From NCBI RefSeq assembly GCF_004769235.1, contig NZ_RQFG01000012.1, positions 186,001 through 250,000 on the forward strand: a stretch of DNA of 64,000 nt, written 5' to 3'. Under the pieces are notes generated by a model that saw only the letters and a list, made by a program, of their open reading frames with translations, did no database searches and was not told the origin of the DNA. Positions 62,113 to 64,000 of the stretch are shown piece after piece. Source of the stretch: Leptospira kanakyensis (GTDB taxonomy: Bacteria > Spirochaetota > Leptospiria > Leptospirales > Leptospiraceae). Made by a program: the position numbers and the translations under genes. The stretch's first letter is position 1. Every line of letters begins with the position of its first letter.

Positions 62113-64000
62113 ATGCAAACCAGGTCCAATCTCTCTCCTTGGTGGCAACAACCACTGAATGATACCTTAAATTCATTAGGTGTTGGAACCTATGGTCTAA
62201 ATGGAGAGCAAGTAACCTCAAAACTCAAACAATTCGGTAAGAATGTTTTTTTAGACCGCAAAACAAAACCAATATGGCAAAAACTATTAGTCCGATTTAG
62301 AAATCCTCTAATATTACTCCTATTATTTGCCAGTGCTGTTTCTGCATTTATGGGAGAATTTTCAAACTTCATCATCATTACCGTTTTAGTTTTTATTAGT
62401 ATTATTCTAGATTTTATCCAAGAACACAAAGCGGGGAAAGCGGCAGAAAGTTTACGCCATTCCGTTTCTGTTCATGCAACGGTAGTTCGAGAAGGAATCG
62501 CAACGAATATTCCTGTTTCACAAATTGTTCCAGGAGACCTTGTATTACTTTCTGCAGGTGATTTAGTTCCTGCCGACGGACGTGTGTTAGAAGCTAAGGA
62601 TTTTTTTGTCAAACAAGCATTACTAACCGGCGAAACTTATCCTGTCGAAAAACATTCAGGAGAACTGGGATCAGTATCCAATGATATTACGGATGCATCA
62701 AACGCAGTTTTTATGGGAACCTCTGTGATTAGCGGAAGCGCCAAAGTTCTAATTGTGAATACAGGTTTGGATACTGCGATGGGAGCCATTGCAGAAAACC
62801 TAACCGTTTCACCTCCACCAAATTCCTTCGAACTCGGTACGGAAAAGTTTGGAATTCTCATCATGAGGATGACCATTCTTCTTGTACTTTTTGTTTTATT
62901 GGTAAATGCAATTTTACATAAACCTTGGCTTGATTCTTTTTTATTTGCAGTAGCTTTAGCAGTTGGTTTGACACCAGAGTTACTACCTATGGTTACTTCG
63001 ATCACACTCTCACGCGGTGCAATTATGATGGCAAAAAAGAAAGTGATCGTAAAACAACTTTCCTCCATTCAAAATCTTGGATCAATGGATACACTTTGTA
63101 CGGATAAAACTGGAACCCTTACAGAATCAAAAATTAAACTAGAGAAACATGTAAACATTAATGGCGAATCAGATACACGTGTTTTAGAGTTGGCTTACCT
63201 AAACAGTTATTTTGAAACTGGATTAAAAAGTCCCTTAGATGAAGCCATTTTAGAACATAGAGAGATTCAAACAGAACGTTGGACAAAAATAGATGAAGTA
63301 CCCTTTGACTTCGAACGCCGAAGAGTATCGGTTCTATTGGATCCTAAGGATCAAAAAAACCGAATGTTGGTTGTGAAAGGTGCCCCTGAAGAAATCATCC
63401 AACTCTGCACACATTATGAAACAGAAAAAGAAACTATTGAACCGATAAACTCGATTGTTTTAGAAAAAATTCGTTCCGTTTACTCTTCCTTAGAAAAAGA
63501 AGGATTCAGAGTTTTAGGAATCGCCTGGAGAGAAGAAACAAAAGAACACATACATGCAGTTGTCAGTGATGAAACGGAACTAACACTTTCTGGATTTGCC
63601 GCTTTTTTAGACCCACCGAAAGCAAGTGCTAAGATAGCCTTATCTGAATTAAATGAGATTGGAGTTTCCGTAAAGGTAATTACCGGTGATAGCGAACTTG
63701 TTACTTTACATGTATGTTCTGAATTAAAAATGCAGGTACAAGGAATCCTCACAGGTAAAGAACTGGATCAAATGGATGATTCGGCACTGAAGTATCATAT
63801 AGAAACAACCAATCTATTTTGCCGGATGAATCCATCACAAAAAAACAGAATCATTCTAGCATTAAAAGAAAAAGGCCATGTGGTTGGGTATTTGGGTGAT
63901 GGTGTCAATGATGCACCTTCTCTACACTCTGCTGATGTGGGATTGTCTGTAGATTCTGCAGTCGATGTAGCTAAAGAGGCCGCGGATATGATTTTATTAG
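62113..64000 (+). CDS. mgtA: MgtA-type magnesium-translocating P-type ATPase (3' end beyond the window)
   Basis: 629 codons are open from ATG 62113 (GAGG 7 nt upstream) to the edge. It has an N-terminal cytoplasmic part, actuator segment with LLTGETYPVEK, the P3B-type M4 motif TPELLPM (about residue 287), phosphorylation site DKTGTLTE (about residue 331), KGAPEEI, and GDGVNDAPSLHSAD (about residue 595), then the VDSAVDVAKEAADMIL segment. Together they identify MgtA/MgtB, a Mg2+ importer. No Mg2+-sensing leader can be recognised upstream. The C-terminal membrane helices are outside the window. Confidence 0.93.
   Translation, partial: MQTRSNLSPWWQQPLNDTLNSLGVGTYGLNGEQVTSKLKQFGKNVFLDRKTKPIWQKLLVRFRNPLILLLLFASAVSAFMGEFSNFIIITVLVFISIILDFIQEHKAGKAAESLRHSVSVHATVVREGIATNIPVSQIVPGDLVLLSAGDLVPADGRVLEAKDFFVKQALLTGETYPVEKHSGELGSVSNDITDASNAVFMGTSVISGSAKVLIVNTGLDTAMGAIAENLTVSPPPNSFELGTEKFGILIMRMTILLVLFVLLVNAILHKPWLDSFLFAVALAVGLTPELLPMVTSITLSRGAIMMAKKKVIVKQLSSIQNLGSMDTLCTDKTGTLTESKIKLEKHVNINGESDTRVLELAYLNSYFETGLKSPLDEAILEHREIQTERWTKIDEVPFDFERRRVSVLLDPKDQKNRMLVVKGAPEEIIQLCTHYETEKETIEPINSIVLEKIRSVYSSLEKEGFRVLGIAWREETKEHIHAVVSDETELTLSGFAAFLDPPKASAKIALSELNEIGVSVKVITGDSELVTLHVCSELKMQVQGILTGKELDQMDDSALKYHIETTNLFCRMNPSQKNRIILALKEKGHVVGYLGDGVNDAPSLHSADVGLSVDSAVDVAKEAADMILL

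Noticed and set aside
1..64000. tRNA, rRNA, CRISPR, insertion sequences, prophage genes
   Set aside because: No cloverleaf, no spaced direct repeats, no transposase or phage structural motifs were seen.

Overview
The window looks like a chromosomal segment of a spirochaete of the genus Leptospira, most likely from a saprophytic lineage. The support is indirect: the DNA is about 38-40% GC, lipoprotein signal peptides have relaxed spirochaete-type lipoboxes (for example FANC, LFSC, LSLQC), signal-transduction genes are very dense, a catalase-ankyrin-PerR locus carries a PerR without the usual Cys zinc site, and short GC-rich interspersed sequences lie between genes. There is no prophage, insertion sequence, CRISPR array, rRNA or recognisable tRNA, so this is mainly core or near-core chromosome.

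Layout. 1-5 kb: a cytochrome-c peroxidase lipoprotein cut by the window edge, a PilZ c-di-GMP gene behind a sigma-54-type promoter, an ornithine-carbamoyltransferase-like gene, an OmpA-like lipoprotein, a truncated globin with an odd GC-rich 5' end, and a CoA-ester lyase. 5-13 kb: a proline-rich outer-membrane porin, a chemoreceptor, a FecR-domain lipoprotein, a CLC anion transporter resembling the fluoride clade, and an ArsR-SRPBCC pair with an operator and a leaderless-looking promoter. 13-26 kb: a PlsC-like acyltransferase, a response-regulator/PAS/histidine kinase, an Lnt-like protein, a TetR regulator, a Xer recombinase, recA, a lipoprotein, an aldo/keto reductase and a short ClpB-like disaggregase with a CIRCE operator. 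26-44 kb: two 7TM-SpoIIE phosphatases, three histidine kinases, a patatin, a P-type ATPase, a C69 peptidase, a glycerate kinase, and a fused flavin/4Fe-4S membrane electron carrier. 44-46.4 kb: katA-ankB facing perR across two palindromic PerR boxes.

46.4-56 kb: PanE-like, winged-helix, DoxX and cyclic-nucleotide-binding genes, then a complete six-gene eboA-B-C-D-E-F cluster in canonical order on the minus strand. This is the most system-like locus of the window; the ebo cluster is known from cyanobacteria, algal plastids and other bacteria, and its chemistry is only partly understood. 56-64 kb: a DUF1415 gene, a second copy of the porin, a TetR/oxidoreductase divergon with a clear operator between -35 and -10, a small exported Cys-rich protein, a hemolysin-III/PAQR protein, and an MgtA-type Mg2+ ATPase that runs off the right edge.

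Short-range signals: most convergent gene ends carry clean inverted-repeat terminators, and several genes have no Shine-Dalgarno but a -10-like hexamer 6-8 nt before the ATG, suggesting leaderless mRNAs. All functional calls come from motif and family recognition by eye; no database search was run.
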